Below, in pieces: positions 26,132-34,386 of a stretch of 64,000 nt of DNA (the first letter of the stretch is position 1; every line of letters starts with the position of its first letter). Source of the DNA: Methanobacteriota archaeon (lineage in GTDB: Archaea > Thermoplasmatota > E2 > DHVEG-1); assembly GCA_903877165.1 (NCBI GenBank), contig CAIRCU010000020.1, forward strand, positions 1 through 64,000, given 5' to 3'. Under the pieces are notes generated by a model, which had not been told where the DNA came from, made no database searches, and was given only the letters and a program-made list of their open reading frames with translations. A program made the translations under genes and the position numbers.

Positions 26132-27667
26132 TCAAACTCCATGGTGCTGGAAGAATTCCTGAAAACGCTGCTGTGGGTTGGGGGTGAAGAAGAGGTCTGC
26201 AATCTGTGTGGTCTCCTTGACGGCAGCCGCGTAGTCTTCGAAAATCTGCTTGGTGGAGGCGATGAACGCTTCGGGGGTGGACACGATGTAGGGGGTGTCC
26301 GCGGAGGGGGTCAGGTGAAAGAGGTCGAGGAAGATGTTTGGGGTTCCGAAGGCCATGGCTTCCAGGCCACTAGTGGAGTAGACCGTGGAGTGGAGGTCGA
26401 CGAAGCCGAAGAGCCGGAAGGTGTCCTCGTATTTGTTGATTAGGATGAGGTTGGTCGGGTGACGCCAGTCCTCGTACTTGGTCTTATCATAGGGATGGGG
26501 TTTGAAGAGGATGCCGATGTCCAGCTTCAGGGCGTCGAGTCTTTCCGAGACTTCTGTGACGAACTCTTGGACTTCTCGGGCAACGATCCACTGGGACGTG
26601 AAGAGGATATTGCGGGCATAGGGGGTATACTGAGATTTCATGGCTGCGTCATTGGGTTTTTCTTGCAGTTTCTTCGCAAGGTAGGGGTAGCCGGTGGCGA
26701 AAACCTTGTCTGGGCTGAAGAGGTTGCCGGTGCGGACCAGGTCTGCGTAGATGTCGCCGTGGGCGAGGAGGTACTCTGGTACGCAGTCGTGGTTCGTGGT
26801 CTGCTGGGTGCGCCGGTAGGCGGGCAGGTATTTGGTGATCAGGCCGTGCTGAATCTCGACGGAGGGAATGTGAAGCTTTCGGCAGGCCTGGGCTAGCGCC
26901 ATCGGGAAGCGGCCGTATCCGCAGCGGATTAGTACCATGCGGGGTTTGGTGTCGGACAGGGTGGCGGTGAGGAAGTCTTTGACGTAGACGAAGACGGCGA
27001 TGAAATCGTAGAGGTTACGGCGGAGGCGACTCTTGTCTACCGCTGCGGTCGTGCTGATGTATTCGATGACCTGTTCGAGGGTCTCTTGGCTTTCGATCCT
27101 GAAGGTCTGCCGTCTGGTAAGCTGGTGGAAGAGGAGATCCCAGAACGTCTTTGACCACAGCGGGAAGTGCATGGGCACATAATGCCTGGAGTAGAGGGGA
27201 TGGTCATAGTCTCGTCTGATGCCTGAGGTCTGAGGCCATTCGCAGACCGTGAGATTGTCGTCGAGGACGTCGTAGAGCGGATCCAGGTAGATGTCGTAGT
27301 AAGTCTCATTATACAGCTTCCTGCTCTCGCTGCTGGAGAAGCCGTAGACTGTGGTCCGCGGCAGCCGCAGCGGCTGGAGGCCTTCTTTGAAGGTGGAGAG
27401 GAAGGATCTGACCATCTCCATGCGTTCGGTCCCAGGGCCCGTCTGATCCCCGAGATGCTGGAAGTTTGAGTATAGAAAAATCCGCAGGAGGTTCCACAGG
27501 CGGGTGCCGTCTGCAATCTGGATGCTGTCGACAGGGAAACGGGTTTCGATGTCCTCGAGGAGCTGGTACGCGGTCTGGTCGTGGATTCTGCCGGAGACCT
27601 TGAGGTCGTATTCGTTGTAGAACGCAATTATTTGCTCAGCAATCTGACGAGAGTCCTTCGTCGCCAT
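26132..27667 (-). CDS. GT-B-fold glycosyltransferase-like protein, possibly for a CMP-linked sugar
   Basis: 511 residues from ATG 27667, preceded by the Shine-Dalgarno aaggaga. The track's 626-residue version runs 115 codons back into the divergent gene and is rejected. The N-terminal half (to about 250) has no motif I know. From about 255 the chain looks like a GT-B fold: VLIRCGYGRFPMALAQACRK, VEIQHGLITKYLPAYRR, PEYLLAHGDIYADL, FATGYPYLAKKL, ILFKPHPYDKTKYEDW and STSGLEAMAFGTPNIFLD. An IQHG plus KPHP pattern occurs in capsule and polysialic acid-type transferases. Being first in an operon with a NeuB and a cytidylyltransferase, it may transfer the nonulosonic acid. Confidence 0.65.
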   Translation of the reverse strand: MATKDSRQIAEQIIAFYNEYDLKVSGRIHDQTAYQLLEDIETRFPVDSIQIADGTRLWNLLRIFLYSNFQHLGDQTGPGTERMEMVRSFLSTFKEGLQPLRLPRTTVYGFSSSESRKLYNETYYDIYLDPLYDVLDDNLTVCEWPQTSGIRRDYDHPLYSRHYVPMHFPLWSKTFWDLLFHQLTRRQTFRIESQETLEQVIEYISTTAAVDKSRLRRNLYDFIAVFVYVKDFLTATLSDTKPRMVLIRCGYGRFPMALAQACRKLHIPSVEIQHGLITKYLPAYRRTQQTTNHDCVPEYLLAHGDIYADLVRTGNLFSPDKVFATGYPYLAKKLQEKPNDAAMKSQYTPYARNILFTSQWIVAREVQEFVTEVSERLDALKLDIGILFKPHPYDKTKYEDWRHPTNLILINKYEDTFRLFGFVDLHSTVYSTSGLEAMAFGTPNIFLDLFHLTPSADTPYIVSTPEAFIASTKQIFEDYAAAVKETTQIADLFFTPNPQQRFQEFFQHHGV

Positions 27668-27703
27668 CGTGTCTCCTTTAAGGCGAGTGTGGGTACCGTG
27701 AGT

Positions 27704-27715
27704 AAAATTATATAG
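27704..27715. promoter_or_regulatory. Shared TATA element of two divergent glycan genes
   Basis: The stretch aaaattatatag reads as a TATA box in both directions. On the plus strand it is 23 bases before ATG 27738, which suggests a leaderless message. On the minus strand it is about 37-48 bases before ATG 27667 and leaves a leader of about 20 bases holding the Shine-Dalgarno aggag. The whole intergenic gap is 70 bases with no second TATA-like sequence, so a single element may serve both genes. Confidence 0.5.
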
Positions 27716-27737
27716 ATTCTGCCGTTTCCGACACGCA

Positions 27738-28733
27738 ATGCCGCTCGACTGCCCCATGGTCTCGTTTCTCATCCCGCTGCGTAACGAGGAGAAGACCCTC
27801 CGGCCATGCCTTGATTCACTACTGGCATTGGAGTATCCTAAGGAGAAAATCGAGATCGTGCTCGCCGTTGGGCCGTCCACCGACATGACCAAGACGATCG
27901 CCGAGGAGTACGCGAAGGCCCATCCATCCATCACGATCGTCGACAACCCCTCGGGGAACACCGCGATTGGACGGAACCTCTGCATTGAGCATTCCACAGG
28001 TGAGATGCTCATGAACTACTCCGGGCATGTAATAGCCGAAAAAAACCTTCTTACTGTTTTGGCTCTGACGCTGCAGCAGCAGCCAGCTGACGTCGCCGCG
28101 GTCGGCTGCTCGAACCTCTCCCCGTCCGAGCAGAGCTTCGTCGCGCAGGCTTCAGGAGCCGCCTTCCTCAGTTACCTTGGCGGGAGGAGTTTCTTCTCGC
28201 AGAACGCGGGGTATCCGACGGAGCGGTTCACGGACCACATCTCGTTCGCCTGCTACCGTAGGAAACCCGTGGAGCAAGTCGGGAAGTTCGACCCGGAGTT
28301 CTGGTGCGGTCAGGACTACGAGCTGGACATCCGTCTCCGGGACGCGGGGTACAAGATTCTCTATACGCCAAGGACAAAAGTCCTGCATTTCAAACGGGCG
28401 ACGCTCCGGAGCCTGTGGCGGCAGATGTACCGCTACGGGATTGCTCGGGCGAAAATAGTGAAGAAACATCCCAAGACCCTGAAATTTTTCCATCTCATCG
28501 GCCCGGTGTTCATTATCGGCGGGATTTTCCTCGTGGCCCTCACGCTCCTGGGGCTCATCCCGGCCTGGATCGTCCCTCTCCTTGTCGTGGGATATGTCCT
28601 GCTCTCGTTCATCAGTATCCTGCAGGTGGCACGACGGCCGGCGATCGTCATCAGCAGCCCCGTGTTCTTCCTCCTAATTCACGTGGGGTACGGTCTTGGG
28701 TTTCTGCGAGGACTTCTCTACAGCAGACTGTAA
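27738..28733 (+). CDS. Family 2 glycosyltransferase, membrane-anchored, with unusual DxD region
   Basis: 331 residues. VSFLIPLRNEEKTLRPCLDSLL opens a GT2 domain and IEIVLAVGPSTDMT gives the first nucleotide-binding aspartate. GNTAIGRNLCIEHSTGEMLM then leads into NYSGHV, where ExoA-like relatives have an acidic R/VDxH; no DxD is seen. The later acidic motif FWCGQDYELDIRLRDAGY, which aligns with the ED/QD catalytic region, is intact. The C-terminus has two to three membrane helices (HLIGPVFIIGGIFLVALTL, ALIPAW... to SPVFFLLIHVGYGLGF). It probably adds a sugar to a lipid carrier on the inner face. Start leaderless by TATA position. Confidence 0.8.
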   Translation: MPLDCPMVSFLIPLRNEEKTLRPCLDSLLALEYPKEKIEIVLAVGPSTDMTKTIAEEYAKAHPSITIVDNPSGNTAIGRNLCIEHSTGEMLMNYSGHVIAEKNLLTVLALTLQQQPADVAAVGCSNLSPSEQSFVAQASGAAFLSYLGGRSFFSQNAGYPTERFTDHISFACYRRKPVEQVGKFDPEFWCGQDYELDIRLRDAGYKILYTPRTKVLHFKRATLRSLWRQMYRYGIARAKIVKKHPKTLKFFHLIGPVFIIGGIFLVALTLLGLIPAWIVPLLVVGYVLLSFISILQVARRPAIVISSPVFFLLIHVGYGLGFLRGLLYSRL

Positions 28734-28747
28734 GACTGCCTGAGGTA

Positions 28748-29458
28748 CTACGAGGAGAAGTCGGCGACGTACAGGATCGTGTCGGTAGGGAGGTACCGCA
28801 GCACGATGGTGCCCGAGCAGTTCGTGATCTGCTGCCCGATGGTCACGTTCCCGGTCGGCAGGGGATTGCAAGCACCCGAGCCGATCATATCGATGTTGCT
28901 CCATAGGATAGTCTGAGCGTTCACCGCGGTGACCGTCAATGTCCGGTTCGTCCAATCCTGAGTGAACACGACCTCCGGCGTCGTCGGCGGAACCTGTGGT
29001 TCCACAAACCCTAGGAGGATGCCGACCTTCACCCAGGTAAGGACGCGAATGCCCCAGGTCATGACCCGCCAGAGCATAATCTTCGACTGGAACTGGGAAT
29101 AGAACAACAGACTCGCATAGAGGCGTCCGACCCGATAGTACAACACAAACGTCCACAGCTTCATCAACAGGGTATGATTGGAACTAGCGTTCTTCACCAA
29201 CGAAGCCATCTGCGAAGAGTCCGCACGCGCACTCGCATGGAGAGCTTGTGCGACTTCAGGATGGGCCAGGAGCACCGGCAGCAGCTGCTGCTGGACCGCC
29301 GATGGAAGAACACTGAGCACCTGCTCATCAGTCAACGTCTCAACCATGGTTGCTGCATATGTCGGCTGCGACAGCTGGGTATCGACAGCTGAGGAAAGCG
29401 GAATAAACAACAGGCTTAGTACAACACATAGGCTTCCTACGACCAATAATCTCTTCAT
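28748..29458 (-). CDS. Exported protein of unknown function
   Basis: 236 residues. A clear signal peptide, MKRLLVVGSLCVVLSLLFIPLSSAVDT, is followed by a helical stretch (DEQVLSVLPSAVQQQLLPVLLAHPEVAQAL). A hydrophobic, tyrosine-rich segment (LMKLWTFVLYYRVGRLYASLLFYSQFQ) comes next, and then a segment IMLWRVMTWGIRVLTWVKVGILLGF that could be membrane-embedded. The last 80 residues look like a small beta domain (VVFTQDWTNRTLTVTAVNAQTILW) with several NxT/S sites. I do not recognise a family. It sits between two glycan genes, convergent with the glycosyltransferase and divergent from the oxidoreductase. Possibly a glycoprotein substrate, but nothing shows it. Confidence 0.65.
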   Translation of the reverse strand: MKRLLVVGSLCVVLSLLFIPLSSAVDTQLSQPTYAATMVETLTDEQVLSVLPSAVQQQLLPVLLAHPEVAQALHASARADSSQMASLVKNASSNHTLLMKLWTFVLYYRVGRLYASLLFYSQFQSKIMLWRVMTWGIRVLTWVKVGILLGFVEPQVPPTTPEVVFTQDWTNRTLTVTAVNAQTILWSNIDMIGSGACNPLPTGNVTIGQQITNCSGTIVLRYLPTDTILYVADFSS

Positions 29459-29569
29459 AGTTTCTTTTCACCCCATAACCTAAGAGAGGTAACCATATAT
29501 AAAACTGTCTTCAGGGAGGAAACCATAGAAAACAACGCGGGCACCACTCCCGTCGCACCCCGGTCATTG

Positions 29570-29577
29570 TTTAAATA
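29570..29577 (+). promoter_or_regulatory. TATA box for the diacetamido-uronate operon
   Basis: tttaaata at 29570-29577, 28 bases before ATG 29605, so the message is leaderless or nearly so. It starts the three-gene set oxidoreductase-acetyltransferase-aminotransferase. Confidence 0.55.
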
Positions 29578-29604
29578 GGGGAGAGGAATTATCCGCAGTG
29601 AACC

Positions 29605-30639
29605 ATGAAGAACCTTAGGATTGCGGTGATTGGCGTCGGTCACATCGGGACCCAACATGCACGCCATGCGAGCGCTGCCGGCGACCTCATCGCGGTCTGC
29701 GATAGTAAACACGACCGCGCAGACGTCATCGCCACTCAGTATAAGTGTCACGCGTACTACTCCCTCACAGATCTTCTCACCGCGGAGCCGGACCTGGACC
29801 TCGTCTCCGTCTGCACTCCCAACGGCCTCCACGCGGAACATACCATCGCAGCCTTGAAGAAAGGCTGCAACGTGCTCTGCGAAAAACCCATGGCCACTAC
29901 CGTGCGCGACTGCGAACACATGATCCACACTGCGGAGGAAACAAACCATCGGCTCTTCATCGTCAAACAAAACCGATTCAACCCACCCGTCGCCGCCCTC
30001 AAACAAACCATCGCTGAGGGACGACTCGGGAAGATCATCAACGTCCAAGTCAACTGCTTCTGGAACCGCAACCAAGACTACTACCGGGAGTCGGACTGGC
30101 GTGGGACCCTAGACCTCGACGGCGGCACCCTCTTCACCCAATACAGCCATTTCATCGACCTTCTCTACTGGATGGTCGGGGATGTCGACGATGTCAAAGT
30201 CTACACCCACAACTTCCTGCACCATGACACCGTTGAATTCGAAGACACCGGCGTCGCTATCCTTTCGTTCGCATCCGGAGCCCTGGGCGCCATCAACTTC
30301 ACCATTAACAGCTATGGGAAGAACATGGAAGGATCTCTCACACTCTTCGGTGAGAAAGGGACCGTGAAAATCGGCGGTCAGTACCTCAACGTCCTCGAGT
30401 ACCAAAACATCGAGGGGTACACCATCCCCAGCCTGCCCCCGGGGAACCCCCCGAACACCTACGGAAAAGCGCTCGGCTCGATGTCCAACCACGACAAGGT
30501 GTACCAAAACATCGTTGATGTTCTGGTGCACGGCGGCAGGATCGCCACAGACATGCTCGATGGCCTCAAGACCGTCCAGATCATCGAAAAAATCTACAAA
30601 GCAGCAGGAAGGAAACCTAAGGGGAAAGGCGAAAGATGA
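29605..30639 (+). CDS. Gfo/Idh/MocA-type sugar-nucleotide dehydrogenase (WlbA/WbpB-like)
   Basis: 344 residues. RIAVIGVGHIGTQHARHASAAGD binds NAD, CTPNGLHAEHTIAALKKGCNVLCEKPMATT holds the EKP motif, and SDWRGTLDLDGGTLFTQYSHFIDLLYWMVGD is the substrate loop with the conserved histidine. It resembles WlbA, which oxidises C3 of UDP-GlcNAc-uronate. The two genes behind it are an acetyltransferase and an aminotransferase, as in wlbA-wlbB-wlbC, so the three together should make UDP-2,3-diacetamido-2,3-dideoxy-glucuronate. The uronate would come from the UDP-sugar 6-dehydrogenase at 33092. It overlaps the next gene by 4 bases. Confidence 0.85.
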   Translation: MKNLRIAVIGVGHIGTQHARHASAAGDLIAVCDSKHDRADVIATQYKCHAYYSLTDLLTAEPDLDLVSVCTPNGLHAEHTIAALKKGCNVLCEKPMATTVRDCEHMIHTAEETNHRLFIVKQNRFNPPVAALKQTIAEGRLGKIINVQVNCFWNRNQDYYRESDWRGTLDLDGGTLFTQYSHFIDLLYWMVGDVDDVKVYTHNFLHHDTVEFEDTGVAILSFASGALGAINFTINSYGKNMEGSLTLFGEKGTVKIGGQYLNVLEYQNIEGYTIPSLPPGNPPNTYGKALGSMSNHDKVYQNIVDVLVHGGRIATDMLDGLKTVQIIEKIYKAAGRKPKGKGER

Positions 30640-31115
30640 ATAACAAACCAACACTCTTAAAGGCGCAGATTCGGGATGTCATATTCGGAAAGAACGTCAC
30701 CGTCGTCGAGCCTGTGAACCTCTACGAATGCGAAATCGGGGAAAATACCTTCATCGGCCCGTTCGTGGAAATCCAAAGCACCGCGAAAATAGGGAAACAC
30801 TGTAAGATCCAGTCCCATGTCTTCATCTGTTCCCTCGTCACCATCGGGGATTACTGCTTCATCTCACATGGCGCCAAGTTCGTCAACGATTTGTTCTCCG
30901 TGGGACATCCTGCGGGTGGCGATGAGACCATGTGGAAGCCGACGACCATCGGCAGCCATGTCTCCATAGGCACGAATGCCACGATCCTCCCGGTGCATAT
31001 CACGGACCATGTCGTCATCGGCGCCGGTGCCGTCGTGACCAAAGACATCACAACACCAGGGGTTTATGCGGGGAACCCGGCGCGAAAACTCCGATCCTTA
31101 CGACGCGGGGCTTAG
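30636..31115 (+). CDS. Hexapeptide-repeat N-acetyltransferase (WlbB/WbpD-like)
   Basis: 159 residues. The chain is a left-handed beta-helix of short hexapeptide turns (VIFGKNVTV, CEIGENTFIGPFVEI, AKIGKHCKI). It includes the loop FISHGAKFVNDLFS that carries the conserved Asn-Asp and the end TKDITTPGVYAGNPARKLR typical of WbpD/WlbB and related sugar acetyltransferases. It would acetylate the 3-amino group made by the aminotransferase next to it. Start ATG overlaps the dehydrogenase stop (ATGA); the next gene starts 5 bases after its stop. Confidence 0.87.
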   Translation: MNNKPTLLKAQIRDVIFGKNVTVVEPVNLYECEIGENTFIGPFVEIQSTAKIGKHCKIQSHVFICSLVTIGDYCFISHGAKFVNDLFSVGHPAGGDETMWKPTTIGSHVSIGTNATILPVHITDHVVIGAGAVVTKDITTPGVYAGNPARKLRSLRRGA

Positions 31116-31120
31116 ACACA

Positions 31121-32218
31121 ATGAAAATCCCTCTTGTTGATCTCAAGAGTAACTATCACTCCATCAAGCCTGAGATTGACCAGGCTATCGGCGAGGTCTT
31201 GGAGAGCAGCTCGTTCATCATGGGTCCGTACGTGAAGACTTTTGAGGATCAATTCGCAACGTATACCCATGTGAAGCATGCTGTGGGATGTGCGAATGGG
31301 ACTGCGGCTTTGCATTTAGCGTTGCTTGCCTGCGGTATCGGGAACGGCGATGAAGTCGTGACGGTCCCTAACACGTTTATCGCCACGACGGAATGCATCT
31401 CGTATGTTGGCGGCATCATCCGTTTCGTCGACGTGATCCCAGAGACCGCTTTAATCAATGTGGACCAGGTTGAAAAAGCTATTACGAAAAAAACCAAGGC
31501 CCTCATCGTCGTAGATCTCTACGGTCAGATGCCGGATATGGATCGGCTTCGGGAGATCGCGGTGGCCCACGATCTGGTGTTGATCGAGGATGCTGCCCAG
31601 GCCCATGGAGCCGAATGGCACGGCCGTCAGCCAGGTGCGTATGGGACGGTTGCCTGCTATAGTTTCTTCCCTGCGAAAAACTTAGGATGCTACGGTGACG
31701 GTGGTGTGGTGACCACCAACGACGATGACATCGCGCAGAGGCTGCGGCAGCTGTCGAATCACGGTCGCACGAAGAAGTACGAGCACGAGACCGAGGGGTA
31801 CAACTACCGGCTCGATGCCTTGCAGGCCGCGGTGCTCTCGGTGAAACTGCGGCATTTGCCCCAGTGGACGGAGCAGCGACGAGCCCATGCCCGGTTCTAC
31901 GACGAGCACCTGCCCTCATCACTCGGCAGGATCATCGAGGCGAAGGGCGCGAAGCACGTCTATTACATGTACGTGATCAAGACGACGCAGCGCGACCGTC
32001 TGATGCAGGCACTCGCGAAGCAGGAAATAGAGTGCGGCATCCATTATCCTCTCCCGCTGCATCTCCAGCCCGCGTACGCCTCCCACGGGTGGAGGAAGGA
32101 CCAGTTCCCGGTCGCTGAGCAGCTCGCTGAAGAGATCGTCTCCATCCCGATGTATCCGGAGCTTACTGCCGAGCAGCAGCAGTTCGTGGTGGATTGCATC
32201 AAGAAGACACAGGTGTAG
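31121..32218 (+). CDS. DegT-type 3-aminotransferase (WlbC/WbpE-like)
   Basis: 365 residues from ATG 31121 (MKIPLVDLKSNYHSIKPEI). The track's start at 30932 lies inside the acetyltransferase gene in another frame. VKHAVGCANGTAALHLALLACGIGNGDEVVTVPNTFIAT, LIEDAAQAHGAEWHGRQPG and FFPAKNLGCYGDGGVVTT, with the PLP lysine in PAKNLG, are all as in WbpE. HARFYDEHLP and GIHYPLPLHLQP complete the family pattern. It puts an amino group on C3 of the keto sugar formed by the dehydrogenase upstream. The end is only 4 bases from the convergent galU stop. Confidence 0.9.
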   Translation: MKIPLVDLKSNYHSIKPEIDQAIGEVLESSSFIMGPYVKTFEDQFATYTHVKHAVGCANGTAALHLALLACGIGNGDEVVTVPNTFIATTECISYVGGIIRFVDVIPETALINVDQVEKAITKKTKALIVVDLYGQMPDMDRLREIAVAHDLVLIEDAAQAHGAEWHGRQPGAYGTVACYSFFPAKNLGCYGDGGVVTTNDDDIAQRLRQLSNHGRTKKYEHETEGYNYRLDALQAAVLSVKLRHLPQWTEQRRAHARFYDEHLPSSLGRIIEAKGAKHVYYMYVIKTTQRDRLMQALAKQEIECGIHYPLPLHLQPAYASHGWRKDQFPVAEQLAEEIVSIPMYPELTAEQQQFVVDCIKKTQV

Positions 32219-32222
32219 GCCG

Positions 32223-33089
32223 TCACCGGGTTTTCATGTGGGACAGGATGCCATCGCGTAGCTCAGGCTTCTCAAGAGCGAAATCAATGATCGCCTGGAC
32301 GTAGCCGAGCTTGTCGCCGACGTCGTACCGCCTCCCTTTGAAGGCACAAGCGTAGACCTTCTGCGACTTCGACAGGATGTTGAGGGAATCCGCGATCTGC
32401 AGCTCGTTATTCACCCCGGGCTTGGTGTGTTTCATCGCCTCGAGCATCTCAGGGGTGAAGATGTACCGGCCGATAGCCGCCAGCGTAGAAGGCGCCTCCT
32501 GCGGCCGTGGTTTCTCTACGATATGATCCACGAGGTAAAGCTCGTGGCTGGGATCCGGGACGCGGGTGGCAGTCACCGCCCCGTACCGGTCGATCTTTTC
32601 CCGGGGGACGTCTTGGACGGCGATCACCGAGGATTGATACTTGTCGAAGACCTGCAACAGTTGGGTCGTGCATGGGGTCTGTGATACAATGATGTCATCG
32701 CCGAGGAGGACGGCGAACGGCTCCGCGCCTATGTGCTTCTCAGCCGCGAGGATGGCATCCGGGAGCCCTTTTGGGGATTTCTGTCGGATGTAGTGGATGT
32801 TCGCCATCGACGCGATATCCGAAACCAGATGTAGGAGGTCGTCTTTCTTACTGCTCCGCAGATGCATCTCAAGCTCAGGGGATTCGTCGAAGTAGTCTTC
32901 GACTGCTCGCTTCCCGCGCCCGGTTATGATGATGATGTCGTCGAGCCCGGAGTCTATGGCTTCTTTGACCACGTAATGGATCGCTGGGGTGTCGATGATC
33001 GGCAGCATTTCCTTGGGCATCGCCTTCGTCACCGGCAGGAACCGTGTTCCCAGTCCGGCGGCGGGGATGACTGCCTTGGTGACTTTCAT
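32223..33089 (-). CDS. galU: UTP--glucose-1-phosphate uridylyltransferase
   Basis: 288 residues from ATG 33089 (MKVTKAVIPAAGLGTRFLPVTKAMPKEMLPI), which leaves a 2-base gap to the preceding gene; the track start overlaps it. The signature loop, then DTPAIHYVVKEAIDSGLDDIIIITGRGKRAVEDYFDESPELE, FAVLLGDDIIVSQ and IVEKPRPQEAPSTLAAIGRYIFTPEML are textbook GalU. It makes UDP-glucose, which the dehydrogenase in the next gene can oxidise and the epimerase can convert to UDP-galactose. The three form a minus-strand operon. Confidence 0.93.
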   Translation of the reverse strand: MKVTKAVIPAAGLGTRFLPVTKAMPKEMLPIIDTPAIHYVVKEAIDSGLDDIIIITGRGKRAVEDYFDESPELEMHLRSSKKDDLLHLVSDIASMANIHYIRQKSPKGLPDAILAAEKHIGAEPFAVLLGDDIIVSQTPCTTQLLQVFDKYQSSVIAVQDVPREKIDRYGAVTATRVPDPSHELYLVDHIVEKPRPQEAPSTLAAIGRYIFTPEMLEAMKHTKPGVNNELQIADSLNILSKSQKVYACAFKGRRYDVGDKLGYVQAIIDFALEKPELRDGILSHMKTR

Positions 33090-33091
33090 GG

Positions 33092-34360
33092 TTACCAGCA
33101 CACTCCTTCGTAGATGCGGGCGGTCTTCTTCGCCTGCTCGAGCCGCCGCCCGTCGATCACGATCTTCCCGGTGAAATCAATCGTGGAGAACTCCTCCCAT
33201 TTCGTGGTGATGAGGATGGCGTCCGCGGTCAGGACGTCCTGTGCCTGTTGGCAGTACTCAATGGCGGGGAAGAGCGTCTTGAAATTGTTCATCGCCTTGG
33301 GATCGTAGGCTTTAATGCGTGCGCCTCGCTTCAGGAGTTCTGTGGCAATCGGGATGGCACGGCTGTCGCGGATGTCATCGGTCTGCGGTTTGAACGCGAG
33401 GCCGAGCAGGCCGATAGTCTTTCCCTTCAAGGATGGCAGATGACGCTGTAACAACGGGATGAGCCGTAGCGGCTGGTCATCGTTGACCGTGCGTGTCCCA
33501 GCGATAATCGGTGCTTGCGCATGATGATCGTGGACCCAAGCAAGCAGTGCATCGATGTCTTTGGGGAAGCACGACCCACCCCAGCCGATGCCTGCGTCGA
33601 GGAAGGCGCGTCCGATGCGCTTGTCGTACCCCATGCCCTCTGCGACCTGATACGCATCGACTCCTAGGAGTTTGCAGAGATTCCCGATCTCATTGATGAA
33701 CGACACCTTGGTTGCGAGGAACGCGTTGCTAGCGTACTTAATCATCTCCGCAGCAGAAAGGCTTGTCTCAAGGACCGGGCAGGAGAAATCCTTGTACAGC
33801 TGTCGGAGCGTCTTAGCGGTTGTAGAATCCGAGACGCCGATGACGAGGCGATCGGGTTGAAGAAAATCATTGATCGCACTGCCTTCTCGGAGGAATTCGG
33901 GGTTCATAGCAAGGCCGACATCGACTCCGACGCGTTTGCCGGAGTGCTGTTCGAGGAGCCGCCGTATCTCCGTGTCCGTCGTCCCAGGAACCACCGTGCT
34001 TTTCACGACGACCACGTGCCGTCGAGGTAGCGTCCTCAGCACCGTTCCAATTTGAGTTGCCGTCCTCTGCACATAGGACAAATCGATAGCGCCGTTCTTC
34101 TTCGAGGGAGTCCCGACGCAGATGAACGTGATGTCCCCGGTGCTGATTGCGGCGTCAGCATCCATCGTCGCCTGCAGGGTACTGTGGTATGTTCGGAGGA
34201 TTTCCTCAAGCCCAGGTTCGTAGATGGGGGATCGGCCGCTGTTAATCGCATCAACTTTGGCTTGGTCGACATCCACGCAGGTGACGGTGTGGCCGAGTTT
34301 CGCAAAACACGCGCCGGTCACCAGTCCGACGTACCCTGTTCCGATGATCGTTAGTTCCAT
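33092..34360 (-). CDS. UDP-glucose/UDP-GlcNAc 6-dehydrogenase
   Basis: 422 residues. LTIIGTGYVGLVTGACFAKLGHTVTCVDVD binds NAD. PEFLREGSAINDFLQPDRLVIG, AEMIKYASNAFLATKVSFINEIGNLC (catalytic Lys and Asn) and GIGWGGSCFPKDIDALL (the catalytic cysteine in GGSCFPKD) are complete. The last domain has GLAFKPQTDDIRDSRAI. It oxidises C6 of a UDP-sugar to the uronate. Next to GalU it may use UDP-glucose; with the WlbA/B/C-like genes nearby UDP-GlcNAc is equally attractive. I leave the gene symbol open for that reason. Confidence 0.92.
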   Translation of the reverse strand: MELTIIGTGYVGLVTGACFAKLGHTVTCVDVDQAKVDAINSGRSPIYEPGLEEILRTYHSTLQATMDADAAISTGDITFICVGTPSKKNGAIDLSYVQRTATQIGTVLRTLPRRHVVVVKSTVVPGTTDTEIRRLLEQHSGKRVGVDVGLAMNPEFLREGSAINDFLQPDRLVIGVSDSTTAKTLRQLYKDFSCPVLETSLSAAEMIKYASNAFLATKVSFINEIGNLCKLLGVDAYQVAEGMGYDKRIGRAFLDAGIGWGGSCFPKDIDALLAWVHDHHAQAPIIAGTRTVNDDQPLRLIPLLQRHLPSLKGKTIGLLGLAFKPQTDDIRDSRAIPIATELLKRGARIKAYDPKAMNNFKTLFPAIEYCQQAQDVLTADAILITTKWEEFSTIDFTGKIVIDGRRLEQAKKTARIYEGVCW

Positions 34361-34386
34361 ATCAGGTGTGAACCTCTTTGAGTTCT

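Noticed and set aside
27668-28012. N-terminal 115-residue extension of the 26132 ORF
   Set aside because: It overlaps the glycosyltransferase on the other strand and the shared promoter; the internal ATG 27667 has a Shine-Dalgarno and a TATA box.
30932-31120. Upstream extension of the WlbC-like aminotransferase ORF
   Set aside because: Lies out of frame inside the acetyltransferase gene; family members begin at MKIPLVDL.
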